DNA of 37,415 bases from Bacteriovoracaceae bacterium (lineage in GTDB: Bacteria > Bdellovibrionota > Bacteriovoracia > Bacteriovoracales > Bacteriovoracaceae), in contig JAIPEG010000025.1 of the NCBI GenBank assembly GCA_021737405.1, positions 1-37,415 of the forward strand, in the 5' to 3' direction. Below the pieces are notes generated by a model, which did not search any database, was not told the DNA's origin, and was given only the letters and a program-made list of their open reading frames with translations. Positions 8,601 to 16,385 of the stretch are shown here, one piece after another. The translations under genes were made by a program, and so were the position numbers. Positions within the stretch are counted from its first letter, which is position 1; each line of letters opens with the position of its first letter.

Positions 8601-11600
8601 CAAATCCTATACTTCCACCTGAATAGTAAATATCCGAACCATTTACTTTCCACTCACTATCAAGGGCACCTACAGAAAAAGAGAGAGCAGTGTTGGCCAC
8701 TAAATCTATGCCGACTGTTCCGCCTGCCATTGAAGTGGCATCAATACCATTACCCGCACTATAAGTTGTATCCGTATCAACGGTTTTTGCTCCACACTCC
8801 CAACGGAAGTTGGTGGCATCATACTGAAGGACTTGATCCTCAGTGCAGGCAACATTATTTGGTCGGTAATCAAAATAAAGACCGGCACCGTTAGCAATAA
8901 GATCAACATCAACAGAGTTCACGGCCAAATTAATATCATCAGTGTTTTGAGTAAGGGTTATAGAAGAATCACTTGAGGCAAGAGATCTAAAGTTAAGTTG
9001 AGTCGTTGTCTTGTCTTTAAAAACTTGAGAACCAGCCCCTGTGTTAGCAGCGGTGTTCGTCTCTCCACCACCAGAAACAGCAGCAGATAAACACCCGGAA
9101 CCATCAATACAGATGTCGTTGCCTGTGGTGACATTGATGTTACCAGCAACGGTAAGTTTTTGAGTTGGGGCCGTAGTACCAATCCCGACATTTCCACCTT
9201 GCTCAATATTAAGTTGAGTCGCCACACCTGTCTCAGTTATTTGAAAAGAACCATCTCCCTGAGAGCCAAGGTGCCACCTTTCGCCATCGCCATTTGCAAA
9301 CAATAGAAGTGATGGTTGATTGGCCGCAGTTTCCCGGGATAGTTTAAGAAGATACGGGTTACTTCCTTCTATATGTAGTCTGTGAGTTGCAGCAGGTGCG
9401 ACACCGATTCCTACGTTTCCATTTTCTTTTACTGTCATGGCCGAGCTGTATGTCCAAAGGCCATCATTAGAGAGAAAACCAAAGTCGATTTGACCAGCTG
9501 TTCCGTCGTGAGCAATACCATAGAGGTTTGTTTCATAGCTGGCCCCAGTCATATCAACTCCAAGACCCATATGGGAGTTCCCTTGATTCCAGAAAATAAA
9601 GCGCTGCTGATCTTCTGGATTTCCCGTTAGAATAGAGACGTCAGAGCCAAGGTCTAACTGAGCTTCAGGACTACCAGTACTCACGCCAACACGACCAGCT
9701 GCAGTCACCCTCATTCTCTCAAGAGCATTCGTGGAGAACTCCAAAGTATTTGAACCAGAGCTGTAAATCCCTGTATCAAGATCATTACTAAATGAATAAG
9801 AAGGGCTCGCTGCCGTTATTCCCGCATGTGTTAGTCTATAGGAGCCTGCAGTTTCACTTTGTAGTTTTACATTATCAATGGAAAGTCTAGTCAGGTTGTT
9901 CGTTTCAATATTTATAGCTTGATTATCATTAGTACCAATAGTTATTGGCGCTCCCGTAGTGTTTCCTCCATCGAGAATATCTCCAGTATCTGTTGCCGCT
10001 GTTTTACAAGTACCATCTCCATCAAGATACTCACCAGCAGAACAAAGTGTTCCTGCATTGGTATTAGTATCCGTCGTTTTAGCTCCACAAACCCAACGAG
10101 AGTTCGTGTTATCCCATTCTAAAACTTCCGTATCTGCACAAGCGACATTATTCGGTTGATACCCAAAATAAAGACCAGCACCGTTAGCAATAAGATCAAC
10201 TCCAACAGAGTTCACTGCCAAATTAATATCATCAGTGTTTTGAGTGAGAGTTAGTGAAGAATCACTTGAAGTAAGAGATCTAAAGTTAAGTTGAGTCGTT
10301 GTCTTGTCTTTAAAAATTTGAGAACCGGCCCCTAAGTTAGCAGCGGTATTAGTTTCTCCACTACCGGAAACAGCAGCAGATAAACATCCAGAACCATCAA
10401 TACAAATATCGTTTCCTGTGGTGACATTGATGTTACCTGCAACAGTTAATTTTTGAGTAGGGTTGGTTATACCAATTCCGACATTACCACCAACCTCCAT
10501 AAATAGCGGAGGTGTCGTTCCTGTTGAATCCTCATAAAAGCCAAAGCCTTCATTAGTGCTAGAGGACATAAACCAGTTTTTATCATCATCCTGAAATCTC
10601 AAGGCCACATTATCTGAGGCCGTATCTGCAATATGAAGGCGAACAGAGGGATTGCTTGTTCCTATCCCCACATTTCCTTGAGGTATGATCAAGATATTCC
10701 CAGTACCATCACCACCGTTTACATTTGCCTTGATCTCTAAATTTCCGGTAGCACCATAGTGAGTAAGGTTGGCATAATCTTGATTTTGATAATCACCATC
10801 GTCACCATTTAAAACAAGTGTCGATCGACCCGTATTATTTGTGTTTTCACCAATAATCATCAACGAATGATTGTTACCACCATCATTAGAAAAGCCATAG
10901 ATGTTCGTTCCATCGCGAATATCTAGTTTACGTGAGGGAGTTGCCGTCCCAATTCCAACATCACCATCAGCTTCAATGACAAACTTACTCGTCTCGACAA
11001 CGAGGAGATCACCCGTTCCACTATTATTGGTTATACTTAAGGCGGCTCCTCCGTTATTAGCAAATATCGTCGTATCACCACCAAAACCGACATTAAAGCG
11101 GCTTACAGTATTGGCATCGAGATTAAATAGGTTTCCAGAGGTCGCACTCACTTGGAGTTGAGAATTAGGAGCAGTTACCCCAATTCCTACAGCTCCAGTG
11201 TTGTAATAAACATCAGAGCCCGTTGTTGTCCATTGAGAAGAGTTCAAAGCACCAGTCGCACTATCGACATAAGTTTTCACTGCATTCTGAGAAGGAACAA
11301 CGGTGTCGCTTGTGCCAAGAGTGTTGGTTGTATCAAGTGTCAGTGTTGTGTTTACTGTTTTCGTGCCACAGACCCAGCCCTGTGCTCCATTCCACTCTAG
11401 TACTTGGCCGTTTGTACAAGCACCACCATTAGGTTGATAACCAAAGTAAAGTCCTGCTCCACTAGTTATAGCATCAACACCTAAGCTCGTTGTCGAAGTA
11501 GGAATTGTCTTACAGGTTCCATCTCCATCGAGATACTCACCTGCAGAACAAAGTGTTCCAGCGTTGGTGTCTGTTGCTGCAGCTGTCTTACAAGTACCAT

Positions 11601-12645
11601 CTCCATCCAGATACTCGCCTGCGCTACAAAGTGTTGCCGCATTAGTATTTGTATCGACGGGGACTGTTTTACAAGTACCGTCTCCATCGAGATACTCACC
11701 TGCATTACAGAGGGGGCCCGCATTAGTGTTGGTGTCTGTTGGTTGTGGTTGCACAATCCATTCACTGCCAGCATTATCCCAAACGAGGATATCTCCATCC
11801 ACTCGGCCTATTACATTTACATTTGCAATATCACTGAGAAGACTTCCGGTTTTTGTAATATCACCCCAAGTAAGAGTGACCGCTCCCGTTTTTCCCGCCA
11901 CGCTTACGACGTTGTTAGAACCAATCACAACATCCCAAGAGGAAGTCGCACCGTTGAAAACTGCCCAATCTCCTGATGAGAAAGTATTACCGTTACTTGT
12001 TCCATCAGGATCATTTGTTCCTGGGGTGCTGACAATATAGTAATGGCCTGCTGCTTCGGCGACCGTTCTTTGATCTCCTGCTGTCGCATCAAAAGTACCT
12101 TTGTAACTTAAACCCGTTAACGGAGCCGGGCCCCAATTGGTGCCATCGTAAGTAAGCACTTCACCAGCAACGGCACCCATGTCACTTAATTTAGCAGCAG
12201 TGACCTGACCGTCTTGAAGATCAAAAGTAATAGTATAAGTAGAAGCGCCTTCTGCGTTCGAGACGATCAAACTAAAGACACCATTAACGGCCATCAGAAT
12301 ATTATTTAAGCCATTGGCCACAAGACTTGTTGAAGACTGGGATTCAATAGCAAAGCTTTCATCAAACCCACTTGGTCCTGTCACCCGTACACTCGTTGCC
12401 GTCTCTAAGTTAGAGCCCGTAATAACAAGTTGATTTGAAATAATATCAACGTTAGTTACAGATACTTTGACAGTCGGAGCAGTAGGATTTGTTTTGGCGG
12501 GGTTTTTAATAGACTTATCGATACCATCGATTTTAATTTTGGATTGATGACAACTTGAAAATAACAAAGAGCTTCCTAACAAAAGGAAGGAAAGAAAATA
12601 GCAGTGAATCTTCTTTGAAAGATAAATTTGTATAAAGAACTCCAA
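5647..12645 (-). CDS. Giant surface lipoprotein with GNVGIG repeats and peptidase S74 chaperone domain
   Basis: 2332 residues. The N-terminus has a lipobox (SLLFSSC, Cys32). The only plausible start in the open frame is TTG at 12645, with a poor ribosome site, so the start is uncertain. Residues about 55-145 resemble an IPT/TIG Ig-like fold. Four copies of CSAGEYLDGDGTCKT-type repeats follow. About sixteen GNVGIGT-P-type repeats then recur to near residue 2170, as in phage tail fibres and bacterial fibrous surface proteins. Ser2184 and Lys2189 in SDARLK, then VGFVAQEVEKVVPEAV, mark the peptidase S74 intramolecular chaperone, which trimerises and usually cuts itself off. The last 60 residues are a coiled coil. 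Likely a trimeric fibre anchored to a membrane, used for attachment; the target is unknown. Flanked by the intact barrel gene and a remnant of its paralogue. Confidence 0.9.
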   Translation of the reverse strand: MEFFIQIYLSKKIHCYFLSFLLLGSSLLFSSCHQSKIKIDGIDKSIKNPAKTNPTAPTVKVSVTNVDIISNQLVITGSNLETATSVRVTGPSGFDESFAIESQSSTSLVANGLNNILMAVNGVFSLIVSNAEGASTYTITFDLQDGQVTAAKLSDMGAVAGEVLTYDGTNWGPAPLTGLSYKGTFDATAGDQRTVAEAAGHYYIVSTPGTNDPDGTSNGNTFSSGDWAVFNGATSSWDVVIGSNNVVSVAGKTGAVTLTWGDITKTGSLLSDIANVNVIGRVDGDILVWDNAGSEWIVQPQPTDTNTNAGPLCNAGEYLDGDGTCKTVPVDTNTNAATLCSAGEYLDGDGTCKTAAATDTNAGTLCSAGEYLDGDGTCKTIPTSTTSLGVDAITSGAGLYFGYQPNGGACTNGQVLEWNGAQGWVCGTKTVNTTLTLDTTNTLGTSDTVVPSQNAVKTYVDSATGALNSSQWTTTGSDVYYNTGAVGIGVTAPNSQLQVSATSGNLFNLDANTVSRFNVGFGGDTTIFANNGGAALSITNNSGTGDLLVVETSKFVIEADGDVGIGTATPSRKLDIRDGTNIYGFSNDGGNNHSLMIIGENTNNTGRSTLVLNGDDGDYQNQDYANLTHYGATGNLEIKANVNGGDGTGNILIIPQGNVGIGTSNPSVRLHIADTASDNVALRFQDDDKNWFMSSSTNEGFGFYEDSTGTTPPLFMEVGGNVGIGITNPTQKLTVAGNINVTTGNDICIDGSGCLSAAVSGSGETNTAANLGAGSQIFKDKTTTQLNFRSLTSSDSSLTLTQNTDDINLAVNSVGVDLIANGAGLYFGYQPNNVACADTEVLEWDNTNSRWVCGAKTTDTNTNAGTLCSAGEYLDGDGTCKTAATDTGDILDGGNTTGAPITIGTNDNQAINIETNNLTRLSIDNVKLQSETAGSYRLTHAGITAASPSYSFSNDLDTGIYSSGSNTLEFSTNALERMRVTAAGRVGVSTGSPEAQLDLGSDVSILTGNPEDQQRFIFWNQGNSHMGLGVDMTGASYETNLYGIAHDGTAGQIDFGFLSNDGLWTYSSAMTVKENGNVGIGVAPAATHRLHIEGSNPYLLKLSRETAANQPSLLLFANGDGERWHLGSQGDGSFQITETGVATQLNIEQGGNVGIGTTAPTQKLTVAGNINVTTGNDICIDGSGCLSAAVSGGGETNTAANTGAGSQVFKDKTTTQLNFRSLASSDSSITLTQNTDDINLAVNSVDVDLIANGAGLYFDYRPNNVACTEDQVLQYDATNFRWECGAKTVDTDTTYSAGNGIDATSMAGGTVGIDLVANTALSFSVGALDSEWKVNGSDIYYSGGSIGFGTSTPSGGETGTGSRYLELTSGNGSAEMNINHTGNSTGHRAALSFSSGGTRVGFIRTEKSTTSAIDADLAFGTYDGTTLSEKMRIEQTGHVGIGITNPRSILHVRETNAKPNFTAANNGDGTLSQGMYGLELLLDGNQTSGSQRYGMGIKFMAGDNNLTTESEKFVAGIFPAATESYFDDTHGGTALEFYVTENTPGINNVPNLSMIINQDGNVGIGNTTSPNEKLTIQGNLALKEGAAPTPTSTYGKLFVKSSDSKLYFLDDAGTEHDLLSPSGASVTGISSSADATAITIDASERVGINTPSPSESLEVTGTIKATAGTVWSSNGSTGTSRGLILENYDNTANQNGVDLAAKLGGTEFQAFSWTQDTAWTSASTDADKDASLSFGVLKDNVATNPMSLTSDGLLGIGTSTPASHLHVVDTSGDTGEVVTFEKDRSGNAVYGILDLKRTSSGSPDAGFGTSISFTLQRGASSYSETGLISSFWEENPNLAPGRDSAMTFNTALDGASTEKVRITSEGNVGIGTTAPEGIIHASTVGAGNQIIAEHDDTGGNTAIYSEFQTRAAGTKKWSVGSIGDSHTSASIKNRFYIYQYTDQNDAAVDLHRLVIDDGGNVGIGTSNPSVELDVKKTVVGGKTTIKVDNPDTSGGSMAELNATGGSSYLVHQAYGGGYAYSISNAANGYTLGTYAASPVILSSNSTERMRIDSSGNVGIGTNVPRRKLQITAGGATGASFHADGFSSSINTDISSLMTGSDFGSFIEGGDNGQLVFAVKDNDANDGFTFISGNGNYMSDTTYDKALMKILSTGNVGIGTTVPDQKLSVNGNASKTGGTAWAVFSDARLKTVTRKFDRGLASLRGLDPVFFHYNEDNPLGIKDTEEQVGFVAQEVEKVVPEAVTMMDSGYLQLQSDAIFWTMLNSIKELDLLFGDQVNENVAMLERFKGIEAKVEENSREIASLKEENTALKEKVEILEERLRLIEKAILKKD
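8778..9195 (-). repeat. Internal duplication in the fibre gene, copy 2
   Basis: About 418 bases closely matching 10074-10490, offset 1296 bases (432 codons) in the same frame. It encodes KDKTTTQLNFRSL, TLTQNTDDINLAVNSV and GLYFDYRPNNVAC. Points to in-frame growth of the fibre by recombination. Confidence 0.85.
10074..10490 (-). repeat. Internal duplication in the fibre gene, copy 1
   Basis: Partner of 8778-9195. The encoded segments differ at only a modest number of residues (for example GYQPNNVACADTEVLEW here against DYRPNNVACTEDQVLQY there). Confidence 0.85.
11500..11725 (-). repeat. Three tandem CSAGEYLDGDGTCKT-encoding units
   Basis: Three near-identical units about 80 bases apart, with a fourth at about 10000-10055. 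Each encodes a short loop between two cysteines, possibly a metal-binding or disulphide-stapled spacer in the fibre. Confidence 0.75.
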
Positions 12646-13200
12646 AGTTCTATGTCTTCGTAATCTTTTCGGTTACTTATTATCTCATCTTGAATAGGCG
12701 CCCATTTAAATTCAGGCAGTTAGGAGGTGCCATAGAAGAAGTTTGATTCAAATATGGCCCAAAAAGTAGGATATCTCCCTAAAATTAAGAAAATATCTAA
12801 TGGGATAGTCGTTATTTGTTTTGAAGTTTATAGACGTTCTAAAGGCCGAGGTCGATTTGAATGTTAACAGAACAGAAAACGGTAAAAATAGTGTCAGTTC
12901 AAAGTGCGGATTGAAGAACTTCCGGCACTAACGCTCACCAGGTTCAATCCTTAATTGTTAATTATGGCCATAATCCTCTTAGGCCAAAGACACGGAAAAG
13001 ACAAATGAAGTCCCCTTTCCTACCAGTCACAAGCTTTATTATAGGGGGCAATGGGGAAAGTTTTGGTTAATTTATTTTTAGGAATTTGGGAATGATTAAA
13101 GATGGGTATTTTAAGCAGTACTTGAACTTGTATTCTTTGCTTTTTAACATAATCATCCTACTCGACTTTCCATAGTTAAACGCTTTAAACATCGGCATAA
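12646..13200. other. Intergenic region upstream of the giant lipoprotein and the barrel gene
   Basis: About 555 bases between divergent genes. It contains repeat copy 3 (12994-13115), a perfect 14-base palindrome ATTATGGCCATAAT (12961-12974), and a 37-codon frame (12754-12866, ATG, no ribosome site) that may be chance. No clear promoter elements were picked out. Confidence 0.5.
12994..13115 (+). repeat. Dispersed repeat copy 3 (near full length)
   Basis: Begins GGAAAAGACAAATGAAG, then CTTTCCTACCAGTCACAAGC, TTTATTATAGGGGG, GGGGAAAGTTTTGGTTAA and a T-rich tract. It ends GATGGGTATTTTAAG. CTTTCC and GGAAAG could pair, forming a stem over the middle. It sits 85 bases before the intact barrel gene. 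Confidence 0.9.
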
Positions 13201-14202
13201 GTGAACTACACTAAACTGATGAGACGATTCTTTATTTTTCTATTCCTCACCATATGGGGTGGACATTCTTTTTCTGCTCCAATGCAAATAGGTCGAATAC
13301 GTTATCAAATCACCGACGAAAGAAACCTTCCTCAAATACTAAGTAAGTTTCTCAAGCCTGGCAGTCGTCTAAAAAGAGATAGTCTTATCTTTGAAATTAA
13401 TAAAGAAAGAAATAGTCATGTCGACGATTGGAATGACTTAGATGCAGGTGTTGAAATCGACCTTTATTTACCTAAAGGAATGGTTAGCGCCAAAAAGTTT
13501 AAAGCTTACCTAGCTCTCAAAAAAAGGCGCCTAGAAGAGAGTAAAAGAAAAGCTCCGTCTCCATGGAATACAAGTGTCTTCTATATGGCCTCTTATGGTC
13601 GTTTCACTCAGACTCAGAGAGAAATTAATATTAGCTTTCAACAAAACTCCCCCCTGTCCCTTGGAGTTTCTACGGGATACAGGCTTGGTGATAACTATTC
13701 TCTTAGTGGTTCTCTATATGCTTCGTACCTAACCTCTGCCTCAAGTAGCCTTGGAGGATCAGATATTGCCATTCGCCCAGAAATTGGTGGCAACGCTTAC
13801 CTTTCGAGAAAGTTTGGCAATAATTGGAATTTCTTTACAGGTATTGATTTTGAGCGCTTCACAACCTTTAATATCAATGACATTAGATCAACTTCTGAGA
13901 TCTTTTTAGATGAGAATCGCATGAGCTTTGCGACTTTTGGTATTGATAAAGTTATTCCATTTGAAAAAAAAAGACTCCTTTTACGATTCTCTATCTCTCC
14001 AGTCTTAAGTTCTCAGAGGTTAAGCTACACAACAGCAGAAGAAATTGAGGAAGTCTTTTCAGGCATCAAGTACTTAATCTATATAAATGCCTCTATTAAT
14101 AAAAAGTACTACTTTCATGTTCTTTACAAACAACACTCCATGACCGGCCCAGGTGACCTTAATGTAAGTCGAATAGGGCTAGGAATCGGTTACAATCTTT
14201 AA
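13201..14202 (+). CDS. Outer-membrane beta-barrel protein with a LysM-like N-terminal domain
   Basis: 333 residues if GTG at 13201 is used. An ATG at 13219 gives a cleaner signal peptide (MRRFFIFLFLTIWGGHSFS, cut near SA-P). Neither has a good ribosome site, so the start is uncertain. Residues about 30-110 (RIRYQITDERNLPQILSKF, LDAGVEIDLYLPKG) resemble a LysM-like fold, as in FimV-type envelope proteins. From residue 125, alternating strands such as FSISPVLSSQRLSY and YYFHVLYKQHSMTGP fit an outer-membrane barrel ending GIGYNL. A decayed paralogue lies at 5392-5646, on the other side of the giant lipoprotein. The conserved neighbourhood hints that the barrel and the fibre work together, but this is inference. 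Confidence 0.65.
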   Translation: MNYTKLMRRFFIFLFLTIWGGHSFSAPMQIGRIRYQITDERNLPQILSKFLKPGSRLKRDSLIFEINKERNSHVDDWNDLDAGVEIDLYLPKGMVSAKKFKAYLALKKRRLEESKRKAPSPWNTSVFYMASYGRFTQTQREINISFQQNSPLSLGVSTGYRLGDNYSLSGSLYASYLTSASSSLGGSDIAIRPEIGGNAYLSRKFGNNWNFFTGIDFERFTTFNINDIRSTSEIFLDENRMSFATFGIDKVIPFEKKRLLLRFSISPVLSSQRLSYTTAEEIEEVFSGIKYLIYINASINKKYYFHVLYKQHSMTGPGDLNVSRIGLGIGYNL

Positions 14203-14263
14203 ATCTATTATAAATCATCAAAAAAAGAGTAGCTCTCCTTACTATATTAGAATGATAAGAGTC

Positions 14264-14392
14264 GGATAAAACAAAGGAAGGCCCTTTCCTACCAGTCACA
14301 AGCTTTATTATAGGAGGCTGTGGGTAAAATTTTGGATAATTTTTTTAGGAATTTGGGAGGAGTTTGGGAATGATTGAGGATGGGTTTATTAA
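14264..14392 (+). repeat. Dispersed repeat copy 4 (full length)
   Basis: GGATAAAACAAAGGAAGG, CTTTCCTACCAGTCACAAGC, TTTATTATAGGAGG, a GGATAATTTTTTTAGG block, two GGGAGGAGTTTGGGAATG blocks, and the end GGGTTTATTAA. Lies between the barrel gene and the nucleotidyltransferase module. Confidence 0.9.
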
Positions 14393-14430
14393 TTACAAAA
14401 TATAATAATTTACAAAATAAACCAACCTAC

Positions 14431-14459
14431 TTGCATCAAAGGATATACCGGTATATACT
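14431..14459 (+). promoter_or_regulatory. Promoter with embedded palindromic operator for the nucleotidyltransferase/RHH pair
   Basis: TTGCAT (14431-14436), a 17-base spacer, and TATACT (14454-14459) form a near-consensus sigma70-type promoter. The perfect 14-base palindrome ATATACCGGTATAT (14443-14456) covers the end of the spacer and enters the -10 box. This is the position expected for autorepression by the ribbon-helix-helix partner. Transcription should begin within a few bases of the ATG at 14469, so the message may be leaderless; no ribosome site is seen. Confidence 0.75.
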
Positions 14460-14468
14460 CCAATCATA

Positions 14469-14921
14469 ATGCTAAAGAAACTAATACAAGCTCTAAAAAA
14501 TGATAAAATCAACTACATGATAGTTGGTGGTTATGCTGTTAATTTTCATGGGTATTCCCGAAATACCGTAGATATTGATCTAGTTATAAAGTTCACTCTC
14601 TCTAATTTAAGGAAAATTGAAATTATACTCAATGAAATGGGTATGATTTCGAGACTTCCCATAGATGCTGTTTCTATATTTAATTTTAGAGATGAATACA
14701 TAAAAAATAAAAACCTAATGGCTTGGAATTTCTATAGCGAGAATGATCCAACTGAACAAGTCGATATATTAATCACCCACGATGTAAGTGACTTTAAGTC
14801 AGAGAAATTTCGTGTTGGCCAACTAGATATAAAAGTAATCTCAAAAGATGATCTTATAAAAATGAAAAAAAAATCAGGTCGAAAAAAAGACCTACTCGAT
14901 ATCGAAGAGCTAACAAAATGA
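14469..14921 (+). CDS. Minimal nucleotidyltransferase, possible toxin of a two-gene module
   Basis: 150 residues. GGYAVNFHG (20-28), R-x-T, then DIDL (Asp35, Asp37) and VDIL (Asp99) give the glycine motif and three acidic residues of the polymerase-beta-like nucleotidyltransferase fold, as in MNT and AbiEii/MenT-like proteins. Such enzymes add a nucleotide to a protein or RNA, and several act as toxins or their neutralisers. The stop overlaps the next start (ATGA), so translation is coupled to the RHH protein. Transcribed from the palindromic promoter directly upstream. Lys-rich and AT-rich (for example the KKKSGRKK tail), which fits mobile accessory DNA. The toxin assignment is inference; the fold is well supported. 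Confidence 0.75.
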   Translation: MLKKLIQALKNDKINYMIVGGYAVNFHGYSRNTVDIDLVIKFTLSNLRKIEIILNEMGMISRLPIDAVSIFNFRDEYIKNKNLMAWNFYSENDPTEQVDILITHDVSDFKSEKFRVGQLDIKVISKDDLIKMKKKSGRKKDLLDIEELTK

Positions 14922-15124
14922 AAGATGCAACCAAACAAATCGAATGGCTAGAAGCCATGAGAGAGCTAAATAAGGCAAGAAAAGTTGAAAAAGCCAAACT
15001 GATATCAATCAAGATTGATCCTGCTCTCTTAAATGCTTTTAAACTAAAGTGCGAGCTTGAAAAAAGACCCTATACCTCAAAGATAAAAGAACTCATGCAA
15101 GAGTACTTAAATCGTAACAGCTAA
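14918..15124 (+). CDS. Small ribbon-helix-helix-like DNA-binding protein, likely antitoxin/repressor
   Basis: 68 residues, overlapping the nucleotidyltransferase gene by four bases. SIKIDPALLNAFKLKCE then RPYTSKIKELMQEYL matches the strand-helix-helix pattern of CopG/Arc-type repressors (beta strand at about 29-34, then two helices). The first 25 residues are charged and helical and could contact the partner. The palindrome in the promoter is a natural operator for it. Assigned as antitoxin or repressor by context. Confidence 0.65.
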   Translation: MKDATKQIEWLEAMRELNKARKVEKAKLISIKIDPALLNAFKLKCELEKRPYTSKIKELMQEYLNRNS

Positions 15125-15165
15125 TAATACTAATTAAGCTTATTTAAATATAAGATACCACATTT

Positions 15166-15192
15166 CAAAAGTACCTTTTTCGGGTGCTTTTG
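15166..15192 (+). terminator. Stem-loop after the nucleotidyltransferase/RHH pair
   Basis: CAAAAGTACC pairs with GGTGCTTTTG (10 bp with one G-U) around TTTTTCG. The core is A-flanked on one side and has four U on the other, like a weak intrinsic terminator. It lies 42 bases after the RHH stop. Confidence 0.45.
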
Positions 15193-15214
15193 TGGGAAAC
15201 TATCTCGTTTTTGC

Positions 15215-15234
15215 AACAAATAGTCTCTTTTGTT
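15215..15234 (+). promoter_or_regulatory. Inverted repeat upstream of the XRE-type regulator
   Basis: AACAAA and TTTGTT are separated by eight bases, 36 bases before the GTG start of the regulator. A candidate autoregulatory operator, by position only. Confidence 0.35.
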
Positions 15235-15269
15235 AAAACAGTATTGAGAAAAAACTAAAGGAGTTTATT

Positions 15270-15980
15270 GTGAAAATCGAAGTTGATCATATTCTTAAAA
15301 CATTAAAGAAAGAACTTTCTGTATTAAAAATCACCTATAAGGATATAGCTGATAAACTAGAGATGAGTGAGAGTGGTATAAAGAAGCTTTTAAACGGAAA
15401 TGATATAAAGCTTGATCGACTTATCAATATTTGTGATCTTTGCAAAATTTCGTTCTCTGAATTAATGAAAAAAGCTGAAGTAGAGGTCCCCTTTAAACAA
15501 TTCACCCAGAAGGAAGAAGATTACTTTTTGGAAAATCACAATAGTTATTTCTTTTATTTGTCTTTGGAACGGCACCAATTTAACTTTCAAGAGGTACTTA
15601 CAAAAATGAAAGTTTCTCGAAAAATAGGCGAGAAAAATTTAAAGGATCTAATTAAAATTGGAATTCTTAAAAGGGATGAGAAAGTCATTAGAGGCAAGTA
15701 TGAGGGTTTCCCACGAATAGAGGGAAAGGCTTTGGCGAGTCTATCAAATACTCGGTTTGAAGAGGTCTTCTTCTCCAGACTTGAAGAATACCGACTTAAA
15801 GGAAAGTATAAAGGACTCTATGGTAGAGGGAGTTTTTACTGTCGGCCTGAGCAGATGGAAAATCTCAAAAAGGATATAGAGGACCTCATTGTGAAGTACT
15901 CAACTGATGAAGGTGGTGAGGAGTATCAATACCTCATTGGCATGTTAGAGGAACCATATTTTAATTTTCTGAGAAGTTAA
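15270..15980 (+). CDS. XRE-type helix-turn-helix transcriptional regulator
   Basis: 236 residues. The GTG start at 15270 has AGGAG six bases upstream. Residues 18-65 (ITYKDIADKLEMSESGIKKLLNG, ISFSELMKKAE) form a Cro/CI-like helix-turn-helix. The remainder is helical and charged, with FYCRPEQMENLKKDIEDLI near the C-terminus, the layout of the longer XRE/DUF4423-like regulators common in Bdellovibrio relatives. No ligand pocket was recognised. It follows the toxin-antitoxin-like pair on the same strand but has its own leader. Cytoplasmic DNA-binding protein; targets unknown. Confidence 0.8.
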   Translation: MKIEVDHILKTLKKELSVLKITYKDIADKLEMSESGIKKLLNGNDIKLDRLINICDLCKISFSELMKKAEVEVPFKQFTQKEEDYFLENHNSYFFYLSLERHQFNFQEVLTKMKVSRKIGEKNLKDLIKIGILKRDEKVIRGKYEGFPRIEGKALASLSNTRFEEVFFSRLEEYRLKGKYKGLYGRGSFYCRPEQMENLKKDIEDLIVKYSTDEGGEEYQYLIGMLEEPYFNFLRS

Positions 15981-15999
15981 AACCTTTTTAACACTTCTC
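15971..15999. repeat. Inverted repeat spanning the regulator stop codon
   Basis: GAGAAG-TTAAAA pairs with TTTTAA and CTTCTC, a hairpin that includes the TAA stop. There is no T-run after it, so termination is uncertain. Confidence 0.4.
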
Positions 16000-16385
16000 A
16001 TCTAATTAAGCACCTCACTCCCATTTCTTTATGTAAAGGATCAAAAGAAAGCAAAAGGGATGAAGGCTTTTTTAAACAGCATAAACCCCTTTGGCGTCGA
16101 TAAGGCCTCAAACAGAGGTACCGTCTGAGGAGAATGAAAAGCACAAAAAAAGATAAGAACAATAAACATTCTTTTTTCGTAAATTACAACTCTCCCCTAA
16201 GCTTTACTATAGAGAGGAATGGGGAATTTTTTGGTTAATTTTTTTAGAAATTTGGGATGGGTTTAGGATGAGTTTATTAAAGAAATGGCTTATGATTAGC
16301 TTCTTCTTATTGACAGAATAATAACATCTATCGGGCTCAATCCTAAGAATCTTCGAGTTCTTTGTCATAAAGGTGTTGAAACTTT
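15981..16385. other. Intergenic region between convergent genes
   Basis: About 400 bases holding a hairpin near 16108-16132 (CCTCA-AA-CAGA against TCTGAGG) and repeat copy 5. Nothing protein-coding was recognised. Confidence 0.5.
16151..16281 (+). repeat. Dispersed repeat copy 5 (diverged full length)
   Basis: AGATAAGAACAATAAACA, GCTTTACTATAGAGAGG, TGGGGAATTTTTTGGTTAA, TTTTTTTAGAAATTTGGG. The end is GATGAGTTTATTAAAG in place of GAGGATGGGTATTTTAAG. Confidence 0.8.

Noticed and set aside
8475..8894. 139-codon plus-strand frame within the fibre gene
   Set aside because: Low-complexity shadow of the repetitive fibre gene on the other strand; no start signals. The same holds for the other frames opposite or inside 5647-12645.
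11480..11740. Short tandem units as a possible CRISPR array
   Set aside because: The units are in-frame protein repeats (CSAGEYLDGDGTCKT) inside the fibre gene, not repeat-spacer structure.
12930..12950. GGTTCAATCC resembling a tRNA T-loop
   Set aside because: No flanking stem or other tRNA arms.
15971..15999. Hairpin at the regulator stop as a definite terminator
   Set aside because: No T-run follows on either strand; kept as an inverted repeat only.
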